Assembly: GCA_014529385.2 (NCBI GenBank)
Contig: CM043962.1
Location: 46,731,098 to 46,795,097, forward strand
From: Adiantum capillus-veneris
Lineage: Eukaryota; Streptophyta; Polypodiopsida; Polypodiales; Pteridaceae
DNA length: 64,000 nt
Direction: 5' to 3'
Both the position numbers and the translations under genes were made by a program. The notes beneath the pieces were generated by a model. That model did not search any database. It was not told the DNA's origin and was given only the letters and a program-made list of their open reading frames with translations. How positions within the stretch are numbered: the stretch's first letter is position 1; the number at the start of each line of letters is the position of its first letter. Shown here piece by piece: positions 1 through 9,867 of the stretch.

Positions 1-480
1 TACTAGCAGGGAGATCTAGCTCCACCTCGCAGGGGAAGCGTACTTAAACTATCTAGCGATCCTAAGACCCACCTTCCAAGAGGAGAGAAACCCCGAGCGC
101 CTTTTTCCCCATGTTTCAGAGGCGCGTACTCTTGAGATTTCACCGCTCTAGGGGCAATGATTATTACAATATCGAAGTAAGCACTATGGGGACAGAGAGT
201 TCCCGACCAATCGGGACCACCCATCTCATAGGCATTGGCAACCTGAGCCAAGCCCCCACTTTCCACCCCCATACTCACACTTCCTTGTGTGACCTAATTA
301 CTACCACAAAAGTTGTTCAACATAAACATTCCTTGTTTTAATTCTGAAGCACATTGTTTGTTAAGACAACCCTTCAACCAGTATTGCAAACAACACCAAG
401 ACAGTATTCTAGTAAAAATTCTACTCAAAATTATTCATTAAAATTCCAATGTTCTGGAGGTACAACATCCCCCCTCCAAC
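1..480. other. unassigned repeat-like DNA, no supported gene
   Basis: The minus strand is open for about 90 codons between 3 and 278. It has no recognisable domain, no convincing start and a composition unlike a coding exon. The segment may be the edge of an older LTR element. I see no RNA gene here. Confidence 0.3.
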
Positions 481-531
481 GACAGTTCACTCCTCCCGTT
501 GTCGCCTAGCTGCGCATACAACTAGGTATGT

Positions 532-646
532 CCACCGCATAGAAAGCACGTCATGGACACTCCCATCGCATAGAAAGCAAGACGTGGGTTCCCACCGCAT
601 AGAAAGCAAGTCGTGGGTATCCACCGCATAAAAAGCAAGTCGTGGA
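532..646. repeat. four-copy tandem repeat, about 30 bp unit
   Basis: Four near-identical units begin at about 532, 562, 592 and 621. Each contains the core CCGCATAGAAAGCAAG followed by a TCGTGGG-like end, and they differ by one to three bases. Unit spacing is 30, 30 and 29 bp, so no reading frame is kept through the array. This argues against a protein repeat. A few bases downstream is a GC-rich stretch around 670-700. Confidence 0.75.
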
Positions 647-940
647 TTCAAGAGCCCTTAACGAGGAACTCTGCCCCCTGTGATCAGTAGGGGGGTCAGG
701 AATGATTCAACATTGGAAATAAAATGAACATGTTGAGCTAAATTTTCCCTAGCAGACATTCTTTCCTCTTGCAAACAGCATACCAATCAATCATTTCCTT
801 CCTACTTTAGAACTTAATGTACAATGAATTCAATGCCGAGGTTTCCGTCAGATTTCTCCAACATGTTTGGAGATATGTTCATTCCTAGCTAAACGTGTGC
901 AATGTTAAATTAAACAACTTGAATTAAATTCTGACCTACC

Positions 941-1080
941 TCTTCCATTTCTTCGTCGATGGCCCGTGAGATGGCTGGTATTTGATCGTCCATGGGAGCT
1001 TTTCCCTTTCCATTGACATTGCTTGTTCCTGCCTCGCGGTCGTGGGCACCACCGAAGCGAGTTCTCTTAACCGGAGCCAT
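941..1080 (-). CDS. possible first exon of an unknown minus-strand gene
   Basis: On the minus strand an ATG at 1080-1078 opens a reading frame starting MAPVKRTRFGGAHDREAG and running into IDEEMEEV. It is followed by GTAGGT, a good plant splice-donor sequence, near 942-937. Without splicing the frame stops about ten codons later. The upstream sequence is AT-rich, as a leader could be. No domain is recognised and no second exon was found, so this could equally be the N-terminus of a decayed retroelement gag. The start was chosen because it is the only ATG in a short, basic, low-complexity N-terminus. Confidence 0.25.
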
Positions 1081-1089
1081 TTTACTCAC

Positions 1090-1890
1090 TACTTTAAGTA
1101 ATTAGCTTAGAGAAAAGAGCTAAGGTTCGCAAGCGTCATAACAACCCAATAGATAGATTAGCAACATTAATTAATCCCTCCTATATGAGAGGTCTAGATT
1201 TTTCCATATAGCAATCATTATGAATGACACATATTCCTATGGGAACCGGATCTAAAGATAATTACTCGGCTTACATGATTAAGAATAATAGGATTTCACT
1301 AATGGAATTACTAGAGAGATGAATTACGCATGATTAATCTCTTTCCTAGCAAATAGATGGTGCAGATTCACCTTATGCATAGGTGTAAGAAAAGTCAACT
1401 CTTAGAGACTTAACGACGGATTAATTATTCCTTAATTACATATTAATGCATAAGGGAAATGAATTTAATTTAGCTACAATATTAATGAATGATAGAAAGA
1501 GTGATTCTCATCAATCTACACAATTACCAGCTTATCGATTAATTACTATGCTACCTAGAGAGAGAAAATTCTAATAATCATGCACTTAATCATTAATTAA
1601 GAGTGATGAATGTCTCATAACTCAGCTATGGGATGATGATTACATAATAGAATATGGTTAAGGAGAAATTAGAGAGTAATTATAAAGAATTACGACTAGG
1701 AATAAGCATAATAGACGAGGAATTTAGATGGTAATGAAAAGAATTTACAGAAGGCATTAATTAAACTGTGGTTACCGTGATTAAGGGCTGATAATCTTCT
1801 CGATTCTCTGATCTAATCGATCTTCTTGAGGCGAGAATTCGACAGCACCTCCCTCCTTGTTCCTCCTTCAAAAGGTGTGTGTACCGGCAG
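1090..1890. other. AT-rich non-coding stretch
   Basis: This is AT-rich sequence with many stop codons in all frames. I see no domain, RNA gene or repeat. It could be intron or old intergenic DNA. Confidence 0.4.
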
Positions 1891-1898
1891 CACCTTCC

Positions 1899-1975
1899 CA
1901 GTGTGTGTGTAGGTGTGTGTGTGTGTGCACTATATGTGTGTGTGAGCATATGTATGTGTGTGTGTGTGTGAGTAT
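1899..1975. repeat. imperfect (GT)n microsatellite
   Basis: Runs of alternating GT are interrupted by GA, CA and TATG. The minus-strand ORFs across it are only the low-complexity His-Thr translation of this tract. Confidence 0.85.
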
Positions 1976-2081
1976 GCCTTTAAATAGGCTCTTACAGACT
2001 GAAAATCGATTTGTGCTGCTATAAGCATCTGAGTGAGCACTCAGTCCTTGCATGGCAAGTCTAGTTGCCTACCCACCAAGT

Positions 2082-2165
2082 TGTTAGGAAATAAGACGTA
2101 GCTAAATAGATAATTGAGTAGATTACTTAATGGAGAGAGACAAATTTACATACACGAGATTATGG

Positions 2166-2214
<49 letters not shown>

Positions 2215-2818
2215 CATGATATACGTGGTTCACCCAATGTGGGCTACGTCCACGGGAAAGCAGCCACTCAATGGCTTTAGTACTTCAAAACAAGAAGTAG
2301 TTTACAAAGGGATTATACCCTTAATGGAGCTCCCGCCTTGCTTCACTCTCACCGCCTCACACTCACCTTGTTGCATCAACTTCACACTATGAAATGTGTG
2401 TAGAAATGGCCTCCTTTTATAGGCCAAAAGGGTTGCCCTCTCTTATGAGAGGCAGCCATGTGTAGCCGCCCTTGTGTGAATAAGTCCAAATCGGACCCTC
2501 CAATCCGCCCATTTGTGGCCGCCCTTGTGTAGACAAATCCGCCATCGAGTTCGGCCATCGGCCATTGACTTCCGACCACCGGCCACCGGCCATTGACTAC
2601 CGGCCACCGGCCAACCGACCGGTTGTTTTCCGGACGCCGTCTGGCCATAATATTCCGGCGAAAAGGAATATTCCGGCGAGGGGGGGAAAAAGTCTCGAGG
2701 GCTTCCGTCCTCGAGGCCCCCTAAAGTTGCCCCTGATTTTTTACTGTGAAAATTTTGGTTTCTGGTGAGTGATTTTTCTTCACGCACGATGGCTTCTCCT
2801 CATAATGGGGGCCTTACA
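2082..2818. mobile_element. LTR-like block
   Basis: The block starts TGTTAGG and ends CCTTACA, imperfect inverted termini of the kind found on LTRs. It contains an (AG)n tract near its left side and a GC-rich right part with repeated CCGGCCAC motifs (about 2575-2625). No flanking 5-bp duplication was found, and no second copy lies in the window. It may be a solo LTR or part of another non-autonomous element. The short ORFs inside it are not supported. Confidence 0.35.
2169..2210. repeat. (AG)n microsatellite
   Basis: About 21 perfect AG units, lying inside the LTR-like block. Confidence 0.95.
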
Positions 2819-3437
2819 GATGTGCGCTTTTACCACAGAAAATTACAAGGGTAAATCAGGCTCCATACTTAACACAAGTGTCCAGTTGGTTTAGTTAACT
2901 GGTTCTCACACTTAGTTGCAAGCTTGGAAACTTCCCAAAGACTCCCACAAGGCAAGAGGACACCCCCTAGCTGCTAAAGCTGGTCTGGAGTGGCCTGGAA
3001 CCTGTTCCCACACAGCCCCGGGCCTCCGGTGCCTCCCCGGACAATTTTATGAAAAATTGGTTTTAGACTAAAACGGGTCATACGAGTCGGATTTTGATGC
3101 CATAAATTGCTATACTGAGCTCTAACTAAGGCGTACTGGACCGAGTACCTGCCATATTTAGCAGCCCTCCCAGGGTCCGAAATTGCATTTTTTTTAAATT
3201 CGGGGTACGGGTGTAGTTTTTCGAGACGATCAAAACTAGACGGTTCGGGCGACCAAAAACTTTCTATTTTTAAAATTTTTTTACAAAAATTATTTCAATT
3301 CACATTTCGAAGCTTTAAAACATTTTGAACATCATGGCACTGACAGAATTTGGAAAACTGCTAAAAATAGTAACTTTTTTCATTATGTTCATTTCATGGT
3401 ACAATGGTGCTCTTTTGATCGGGGTCAGAGACCTTAC
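2819..3437. other. non-coding flank of the first gypsy element
   Basis: No gene is visible. Sequence similar to a pol gene starts abruptly at about 3438, which marks a truncation or recombination breakpoint. Confidence 0.4.
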
Positions 3438-3442
3438 ACATT

Positions 3443-4711
3443 GTGGTAGTTCCCAAAAAGAATGGAAAAGTGCGAGTGTGTGTAAACCTCAAAAAGGTGA
3501 ATGCAGCAACCATAAGGGATAATTATCCCTTGCCAATCACAGAACATGTACTAGAGCGAGTGGCCGAGAAACGAGCTTATTCCTTTCTGGATGGGTTTTC
3601 AGGATACAACCAACTGGCAATAGCAAGGGAGGATCAACACAAAACAGCGTTTGCCACAGAATGGGGGATTTATGCGTATCGAGTTATGCCATTTGGCTTA
3701 ACTAATGCCCCAGCCACTTTCCAAAGGTTAATGACGCACGCATTCAAGGAATACCTAAGAATATTCCTAGAAATTTACATGGATGATCTTTGTGTACACT
3801 CTCTTCTACGAGAGGAGCATATCGACCATTTGCAAAAGGTATTTGAAAAATGCAAGACGTATCGAATCTGTCTTAACCCGGAAAAGTGTGTATTCATGGT
3901 TAAGCAAGGTCACATATTACGACACATTGTCTCACGAAATGGCATAACCACTGACCTAGACAAAGTCAAAGTCATTGTAGACCTACCCATGCCTACTAAT
4001 GCGAAACAAGTGCAATCCTTCATGGGACACTGCGGATATTATCGAAGATTCATATACATGTATGCGGTTATCGCACAACCTCTGTATCGTTTGCTAGTCA
4101 ATTTCGAGTGGACCGAGGAGTGTGAAACTTCATTCCAAAAGTTGGAGGAAAACCTTATATCAAAGATATTCCATGTGCACATTGATGCTTCAGCATATGC
4201 CATTGGAAGTATTCTGGCTCAACCTGGAGACGGAACAATGGATTTTCCGGTTTGCTATGCGAGCCGACAGTTAAACAGTGCAGAAAAGAACTACACAACC
4301 ACCGAGCGGGAAGGGTTAGGAATGATTTATGTTGTAAAGAAATTTCGGCATTATTTGCTCGCAAGTAAATTTGTGTTCTTCACAGATCATCAAGCTCTTT
4401 TGTATCTGGTAAATAAACCTTGCAACACAGGGAGAATCGTACGTTGGTTTATTATATTGCTAGAATTTGACTTCACAGTGGTGGTCAAAAAGGGTAAAAC
4501 CCATCTACAAGTGGATCATCTTTCAAGGATACACAATGGGGAAGCTCCTGAAGGAGTAGATGATGGCATACCAGATGCTTATCTTTTCAACATTGAAATG
4601 GTACCCAAATGGTCTCAGGAAATTGTTAGCATTCTTTCCTTTGGAAGTAAGTTTGATAATACGGAATGTAGATCAAAACAACAAACAATTCAACAAACAA
4701 AAAGCTTATAG
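3443..4711 (+). CDS. Ty3/gypsy reverse transcriptase and RNase H (truncated)
   Basis: This 422-codon open frame encodes reverse transcriptase, then RNase H, of a Ty3/gypsy pol. It would copy element RNA into DNA and degrade the RNA strand. Visible RT motifs in order are VVPKKNGKVRVCVN, YSFLDGFSGYNQ, YRVMPFGLTNAPATFQRL and the catalytic box YMDD at 3776-3787. RNase H shows FHVHIDASAYAIG, an ASRQLN block, TTEREGLGM and FTDHQALLYL. The true N-terminus is missing: the frame is open upstream only to about 3438 and has no natural start. Near 4705 the frame is lost by a one-base shift, and the protein would continue at 4712. The annotated start is only where similarity begins. Confidence 0.88.
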   Translation: MVVPKKNGKVRVCVNLKKVNAATIRDNYPLPITEHVLERVAEKRAYSFLDGFSGYNQLAIAREDQHKTAFATEWGIYAYRVMPFGLTNAPATFQRLMTHAFKEYLRIFLEIYMDDLCVHSLLREEHIDHLQKVFEKCKTYRICLNPEKCVFMVKQGHILRHIVSRNGITTDLDKVKVIVDLPMPTNAKQVQSFMGHCGYYRRFIYMYAVIAQPLYRLLVNFEWTEECETSFQKLEENLISKIFHVHIDASAYAIGSILAQPGDGTMDFPVCYASRQLNSAEKNYTTTEREGLGMIYVVKKFRHYLLASKFVFFTDHQALLYLVNKPCNTGRIVRWFIILLEFDFTVVVKKGKTHLQVDHLSRIHNGEAPEGVDDGIPDAYLFNIEMVPKWSQEIVSILSFGSKFDNTECRSKQQTIQQTKSL

Positions 4712-5032
4712 TTGATAGCAGGACGGCTGTATCATCTTGGATCGGACCTGATCCTACGATTATGTATAAATCCGGAAGAATTCGAGTGCTACCTTGCAGA
4801 GGCACATGTCCAGGGTTGTGCATTTCATTGTTCAAAAGTGAAAACACGCCAGAGACTGAAACAGCTAGGGGTTTATTGGCCAACTATGTATGCGGACACA
4901 CATTCTTATGTTACCAATTGTACTATATGTAGTGCCAAAAGACCAGTGGATTACGCAACTTTGTTTCAGATAAACATAGCACCTGCATGGAGTCAAGATG
5001 GGAGCAAGAGCATTTGCAAAATGGGGCATTGA
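4712..5032 (+). pseudogene. gypsy integrase zinc-binding N-terminal domain
   Basis: This frame continues the polyprotein after the shift near 4705. It carries the HHCC zinc-binding domain of integrase: EAHVQGCAFHCSK, then LGVYWPTMYADTHSYVTN and CTIC. This domain holds the element DNA end during integration. The typical second histidine region is altered (GCAFHC, where the family usually has GHFG or similar), so zinc binding may be weakened. The frame is lost again near 5000-5030, where the integrase core takes over in another frame (overlap with the next entry). Confidence 0.75.
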
Positions 5033-6902
5033 TTTTGTGGGACCTATATCACCCCCTGCATATCGCACCCATACCCAATATATCATAGTGGCTACGGACT
5101 ATCTCACAAAATGGGTTGAAGCCAAAGCAACACAAAAAGCTGATGCGCGCACCACTGCACAATTTTTGTATGAGAATGTTTTTGTACGTTACAGGTTACC
5201 AATAGAAATTGTCAGTGATCGTGGGACACATTTTCTTAATGAAGTCATTGAATATCTGCTAGAGGAATTCATGGTCATACATAGGAAATCTGCACCATAC
5301 CATCCACAGGCCAATGGTCAAGCTGAGGCCACAAATAAAACACTATGCACGGTTCTCACAAAAATAGTGTCAGAATCAAGAACAGATTGGGATCAGCAGC
5401 TACACTCAACACTATGGGCATACAGGGTAGCTTACAAAACATCAATCGGAACAACACCATACAACATGGTGTTTGGCCTAAATGCTATACTACCCATAGA
5501 GTTTTTAATTCCAACTCTACGAGTATCAAAAAGCTTAGAATGGACAGGGCATGAGCTCTCTTCAAGAATTGATGATCTTGAAAAGCTAGATGAACTTCGC
5601 TTACGAGCTGTGGCTTCAATCTATGCTAAAAAGAGAAGACAAAAAGATTTTTTTGACAAACATGTGCGTACCAAAGAGTTCAAAACAGGTGATTACGTAC
5701 TTGTTTATACCTTGAAGCAACATGCCAAGAAACTTAAAAAGCGAGGGATGGGACCATTTGTTATTAGTGATCTATCACAAAGTGGAGCTGTCAAGCTTGC
5801 TACATTAGCAGGTGAAGAAATGCCAAACTGGGTTAGTGGATGTAGACTGAAGAGATATCATCTACCACTCACACATGAGATGCTCCAACAAATTCATCAA
5901 GGAAAACAAAGAATGAAGGAAAAACAGAGGGTACGAGAGGAAGCTCAAGCAGAAGCACAAGAATGCATTGCAAAAAGAAGACTTCTGCGACAACAACAAC
6001 AAAATGGACCACCATTGCGAATCAATGCCATTCGATTGACGAAGTTGGATGAAGAAACAGTGGAGCCAATAATTGCGATCAAAGTGGGCAGCAATCAAGT
6101 TGAATCAACAGCATTGCTGGATTCGGGAGCTCAAGCAAATTTGATCTCTTACGGATTATACCAACAGCTCGAAGTCACAGGTCAACTTCATCCTAGTCCT
6201 CAAGTTCTGGAAAGTAGCACATCACACCCGTTGAAAACATTGGGATGGACTATATTGCATGTACAGATACATCAATATATTTACCCACACAAATTCTATG
6301 TGGTGGCAGATGAAAGCACACAACACCCAATGATGTTGGGGCAACCTTGGCAAAAAGAGTACAATGTGCAGATAGATTGGAAAGCAAAGGCAGTCAAAAT
6401 TCAGCATGAACATGAACAACAGGTGATAGCCTTTGCTCAGCAATACCAGAATGATAAGCTGCAAGCTATGCAATCACTGGAACAGAAGCCAAAAGCAAAA
6501 ATGCCATCAAAGAACGACCTGCTAACCGAGACCAACAATCAAGTAAAAGCCAACCATGCTAATTTCAGACATATGAAGTCACCAGCCACAATGCAAAGAT
6601 CTAGGTTAGCAAAACAAAGAAAACAAGTATGGATGCGGAAGGATAGAAATGCCATGGCGGACAAACAACAATGCACCAACAAAATTCCAACAAAGCAGAT
6701 GGTTCAACCACAAACCAAGGGCATAAAACAGATATGGATCCCAAAGAAATGCTTAGCCATAACCCAAATTTCACTCACATTTGGATACCAAAGCAAAAGT
6801 AAAAGGAACTCCCTTCAGTACAAGCACCAACGGAAGGCAGACAGCTGCATTTCAAAAAGGAAAACCGCTTTATGTGGATGCCCATCAACAACAAACCAAT
6901 AG
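4998..6902 (+). CDS. gypsy integrase core fused to a downstream retropepsin-like domain
   Basis: This 634-codon open frame has an intact integrase core: Asp12 in WGIDFVGPI, Asp74 in VSDRGTHF and Glu110 in NGQAEATNK, the D-D-35-E spacing. A C-terminal DNA-binding part follows (KTGDYVLVYTLKQHAKKL, MGPFVI). A charged, Glu/Arg/Gln-rich linker spans about residues 295-335. A protease-like domain then follows: LLDSGAQANLISYGLYQQ with the D-S-G at 6120-6128 (Asp375), and MMLGQPWQKEYNVQIDWK near residue 445, the usual C-terminal signature of retropepsins. The tail is basic with W-[MI]-[RP]-K motifs. In known plant gypsy pol genes the protease precedes RT, so this order is abnormal. A second element in the window shares it. 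Confidence 0.85.
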   Translation: MGARAFAKWGIDFVGPISPPAYRTHTQYIIVATDYLTKWVEAKATQKADARTTAQFLYENVFVRYRLPIEIVSDRGTHFLNEVIEYLLEEFMVIHRKSAPYHPQANGQAEATNKTLCTVLTKIVSESRTDWDQQLHSTLWAYRVAYKTSIGTTPYNMVFGLNAILPIEFLIPTLRVSKSLEWTGHELSSRIDDLEKLDELRLRAVASIYAKKRRQKDFFDKHVRTKEFKTGDYVLVYTLKQHAKKLKKRGMGPFVISDLSQSGAVKLATLAGEEMPNWVSGCRLKRYHLPLTHEMLQQIHQGKQRMKEKQRVREEAQAEAQECIAKRRLLRQQQQNGPPLRINAIRLTKLDEETVEPIIAIKVGSNQVESTALLDSGAQANLISYGLYQQLEVTGQLHPSPQVLESSTSHPLKTLGWTILHVQIHQYIYPHKFYVVADESTQHPMMLGQPWQKEYNVQIDWKAKAVKIQHEHEQQVIAFAQQYQNDKLQAMQSLEQKPKAKMPSKNDLLTETNNQVKANHANFRHMKSPATMQRSRLAKQRKQVWMRKDRNAMADKQQCTNKIPTKQMVQPQTKGIKQIWIPKKCLAITQISLTFGYQSKSKRNSLQYKHQRKADSCISKRKTALCGCPSTTNQ

Positions 6903-7298
6903 CAAACAAGAAAGTTCCGAACCATCTACAAAAATCGGCAGCAACTAAATACCAATGGAAAGCAAAGGCAATACGGCCCAGCCAATTCTCTTCTTAGTCA
7001 TAGCTACGGCTCTATCAACAGTGTCGGCAAAGCAAGTGCCTTTTGCAAAAAAGACAATTAAACAGAGAGCAGTAGAGTTACAGCTGTTACTTGCAAAGAA
7101 AACAGGAAACCTCGACGGCGAATGCCAATAAGCATCTTGCTTATTCCCTTCTCTTGCACAGCATTACTTTTTCCATGCATTGACCGAGTATACATAAAGT
7201 AGGGCCACAGTAATCGGCCAAGCATTAGCACAACTTTTTCAATCTATGCACGGCATATACTCCGAGGCGATACCTTGTCATCCGGGAGGACTCCGACT

Positions 7299-7310
7299 AG
7301 AAGGGGGGGA
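7299..7310 (+). promoter_or_regulatory. polypurine tract of gypsy element 1
   Basis: AGAAGGGGGGGA is the expected plus-strand primer site for reverse transcription, immediately before a 3' LTR. The exact LTR start is unclear because no TG follows directly. Confidence 0.6.
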
Positions 7311-8600
7311 GGCATTCTCAAATGCGGAACCAATAACAGAAACAGCAAAAAAGGGCATGATTTTTGACTATTTTAAGGGTTGTTGTTTGATTGAGAAATT
7401 TTCTGGAGTAACCCAAGTATAGATGCCCTTATACAGCATGTATCCATAGGTATATGGGGCCAAACGCCAAATCAAGCCCCTAGGTGTGTGTATATAAGTA
7501 GAAATAGACATTTTTCGAGCAAAATATTGGTAAAACGGAGAAATCCGGCCATAAAAATTGCATGCGAGTGTATATAATTGTTTGCGGTGATGTTTGTGAT
7601 TTATTATGATTTTTGGGGATTTTCTGGGTTTGATTTTGCTAATTTTCGGTAGAAAAACTTCAAAAATATAAAAAGCAGGTGAAAAACAGTCGTAATGAAA
7701 AACAAAAAATATGGGGATGACCAATGACTATAGGACAACCTATGGTACAGTGGGGGTGCAATTATGAGACTGGAGCAAAAAGTGTATTTTGGCCAGATTT
7801 TGACCGAAATGCCAAATTTCTGGTAAACAGAGCAAATGGAGTCCAAATCAAGAAATTTTTGAGCCTAAACTGCATCTCGTAAGAAGATAGGAGCACATGT
7901 CAAATTTCATGAAAAGTGGTTCGGGGACCTCCATTATAAGAAATTTCACCTCATTTTTTGCTCATTCTCACTATTGACTTTGTGCAGAGAGCCTCTGCCA
8001 CCTAGAGCGGACAGACCTTCTAGCAGCTTCTACAATACGCACGACTACCCGACGAGCTCCAGACATGAGAGGTAGGCTCACCACCTTGAGCTTTTCGCGC
8101 ATGTTTGTCACTATGTCGCGAAAACTAACGTAAGGGTCACACACAAAGCGGGCGGTAGAGACCTACAAGTAGAGACGGTGGCCTAACGGCTAACCCGAAA
8201 GCAACAAGACTTCATCGGCAGCTTACCCTAGTCTAAGAGACCAGTCCTGGATGTCCAAAGGCAGTAGGAAACCATCGGAAAAAACCCTAATTCCCAGAAA
8301 CCCGCAAGAGGCCATCAAATGGGAAATTGGCGAAACGGCGACCAAATGCTACCAAAATTCATGGATAGGAGCATCTCGACATGCTCGACAAGTCTATATG
8401 ACCCGCATGACCAAAAAGTGACCCGAAGCGGCACTAAACTTCAGAAACGGCATCAGACACACAAAGCGTCAAATTGCTCTTGCGACCAAACCGCAAGTCC
8501 GTTTGCCACCAAACTTCACGAGCGGCCTTCTTAGACCATCAACAACCAAGTCCTATGGTGGTAGATCACCACAAATCATTGAAGGTATGTAAACGCAACC
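7311..8600 (+). mobile_element. probable 3' LTR and adjoining leader of a gypsy element
   Basis: Non-coding sequence follows the polypurine tract. A TATA-like TGTATATAAGTA lies near 7487-7498. No second LTR copy exists in the window to fix the end. A change in character occurs around 8100-8300, where LTR-like sequence grades into leader-like sequence. I see no gene; the short ORFs here have no recognisable domain. Confidence 0.4.
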
Positions 8601-9760
8601 ACGGGTGCTTCTAGAGCGACAAATTGCCAAATGGAGCTCCGGTGAAGCCAAAGTCGACAAAAACCAAACGGCAAGGATCCCCAAGGGATCGGGAAGCTAT
8701 GGAGACCAACATCAAGAAATTTCATCGCCAAAAAGCACTCCAAAAGTCACAAAATGGCTCGGAGGCTCTGAAGTCCACACAGGGAGTTATTCTCTATCTA
8801 TTTGACTTTTTTATTGAAATTAGGCTCAAAAGGGACTTAGGGGGGCCAAGGGCAAGCACTGCGAGCACCAGCAATGAAAAAATCACCAGGAGACATCCTA
8901 CTCATAGGATGTCTCAAGGGCACTTTTGGGCACAACCTCCAACATTTTTCATCATGCACATTTTCTGGATGACATTTACAAGCTATCTACCAAGTCTCAT
9001 CACATTTGGACCAAATTTGACCTCATATGCATGAAAAAACGCAAAGTTAGGGCATAGAGGCAATAATGGGCCATAGAACTACCAAATCTTGTCCAAATCC
9101 CATGAAACTTGCACAACACATTCACCAACACATCAACAACCAATCTGTGTGGTCAGAAGGAAAAAATGATGAGTCTATTTAACTTTTTTGGACATGCAAG
9201 GGATGTTTTATTATTCCAGATCCAATCACCTCATCATCAGGAGCCCATATATCAAGTTTGAAGCCATTCTAATCACTTTTGACCCCCAAAACCTTCAAGA
9301 TACACTTTTTGAGCCCAAAAACCCCACACAGAGCCTTACAAGCATCAAATCTTGTCCAAATTCAAATCCAAGAACATGGCCACGTTCCATAGGCCAAGGA
9401 CAACCCACAGAACAAGTTTCATGTCATTTTGATGAAAAAGACATCCTACGCGTAGGATGTCTCCAGCATAAATTTAGCCTTCTGTGCAAAGAATGACATC
9501 ATGGGAGCCAATACCATGGTGCAATAAGCCCATATACCAATTTTCAACCCATTTGGACATCAATTGCTGCCTATGATGGACATTCTACCCAAATTGTGAC
9601 CTAAAGCCTGAATCAGCCCAAAAATCCACTTTTTGATATCCAAATTCAAATCCAAGCATATAGCCATGTTCCATGAGCCATACACTACCAGCATGTCAAA
9701 TATGAACCAATTCTGATGAAAAAGATATACTACGCGTAGGATGTCTAGATGAAAATTTTT
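8600..9760 (+). repeat. four degenerate tandem units of about 280 bp, three with a palindrome
   Basis: Related blocks recur at about 8874, 9157, 9430 and 9716, a spacing of 283, 273 and 286 bp. Shared strings include GCCCATATA, CCAAATTCAAATCCAAG, a CATGGCCACGTTCCAT-like block and GATGAAAAAGA. Units 1, 3 and 4 carry a palindrome whose core is CATCCTACGCGTAGGATG: perfect at 9439-9462, near-perfect at 8891-8914 and 9723-9746. The array lies just upstream of the coiled-coil ORF, so it is probably the leader of that element. Confidence 0.65.
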
Positions 9761-9867
9761 GGCCAGATTTGCACTGTGAGCACATGCACAGCTTCACAAG
9801 TTCCCTTTAAGCTTTATTTTCAATTTTCAAGTCATTTGGATAAGTAAAACTCAGTGTCGCAGCTAAT

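Larger units (their letters stand above)
3438..7310 (+). mobile_element. 5'-truncated Ty3/gypsy element 1 (RT-RH-INT-PR order)
   Basis: The element keeps the C-terminal three quarters of pol and ends in a purine run (7299-7310), the expected polypurine tract before a 3' LTR. Gag, the 5' LTR and the N-terminal part of RT are missing. The fingers region of RT is cut at the VVVPKKNG motif. The pol sequence resembles non-chromoviral plant gypsy elements of the Tat/Athila group (long RNase H with TDHQALLYLVNKP, no chromodomain). The odd feature is a retropepsin-like domain downstream of integrase. Two frameshifts (near 4705 and 5000-5030) break the polyprotein. Confidence 0.8.

Noticed and set aside
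3-278. 91-codon minus ORF at the window start
   Set aside because: No recognisable domain and located in repeat-like DNA; the window edge prevents judging its extent.
532-646. CRISPR-like spacing of repeats
   Set aside because: Units are contiguous with no unique spacers, and the DNA is plant nuclear; an ordinary tandem repeat.
440-660. Minus-strand CFLCGG peptide as a gag zinc knuckle
   Set aside because: Only one repeat unit is in that frame, the following His and Cys are missing, and the tandem repeat changes frame each unit.
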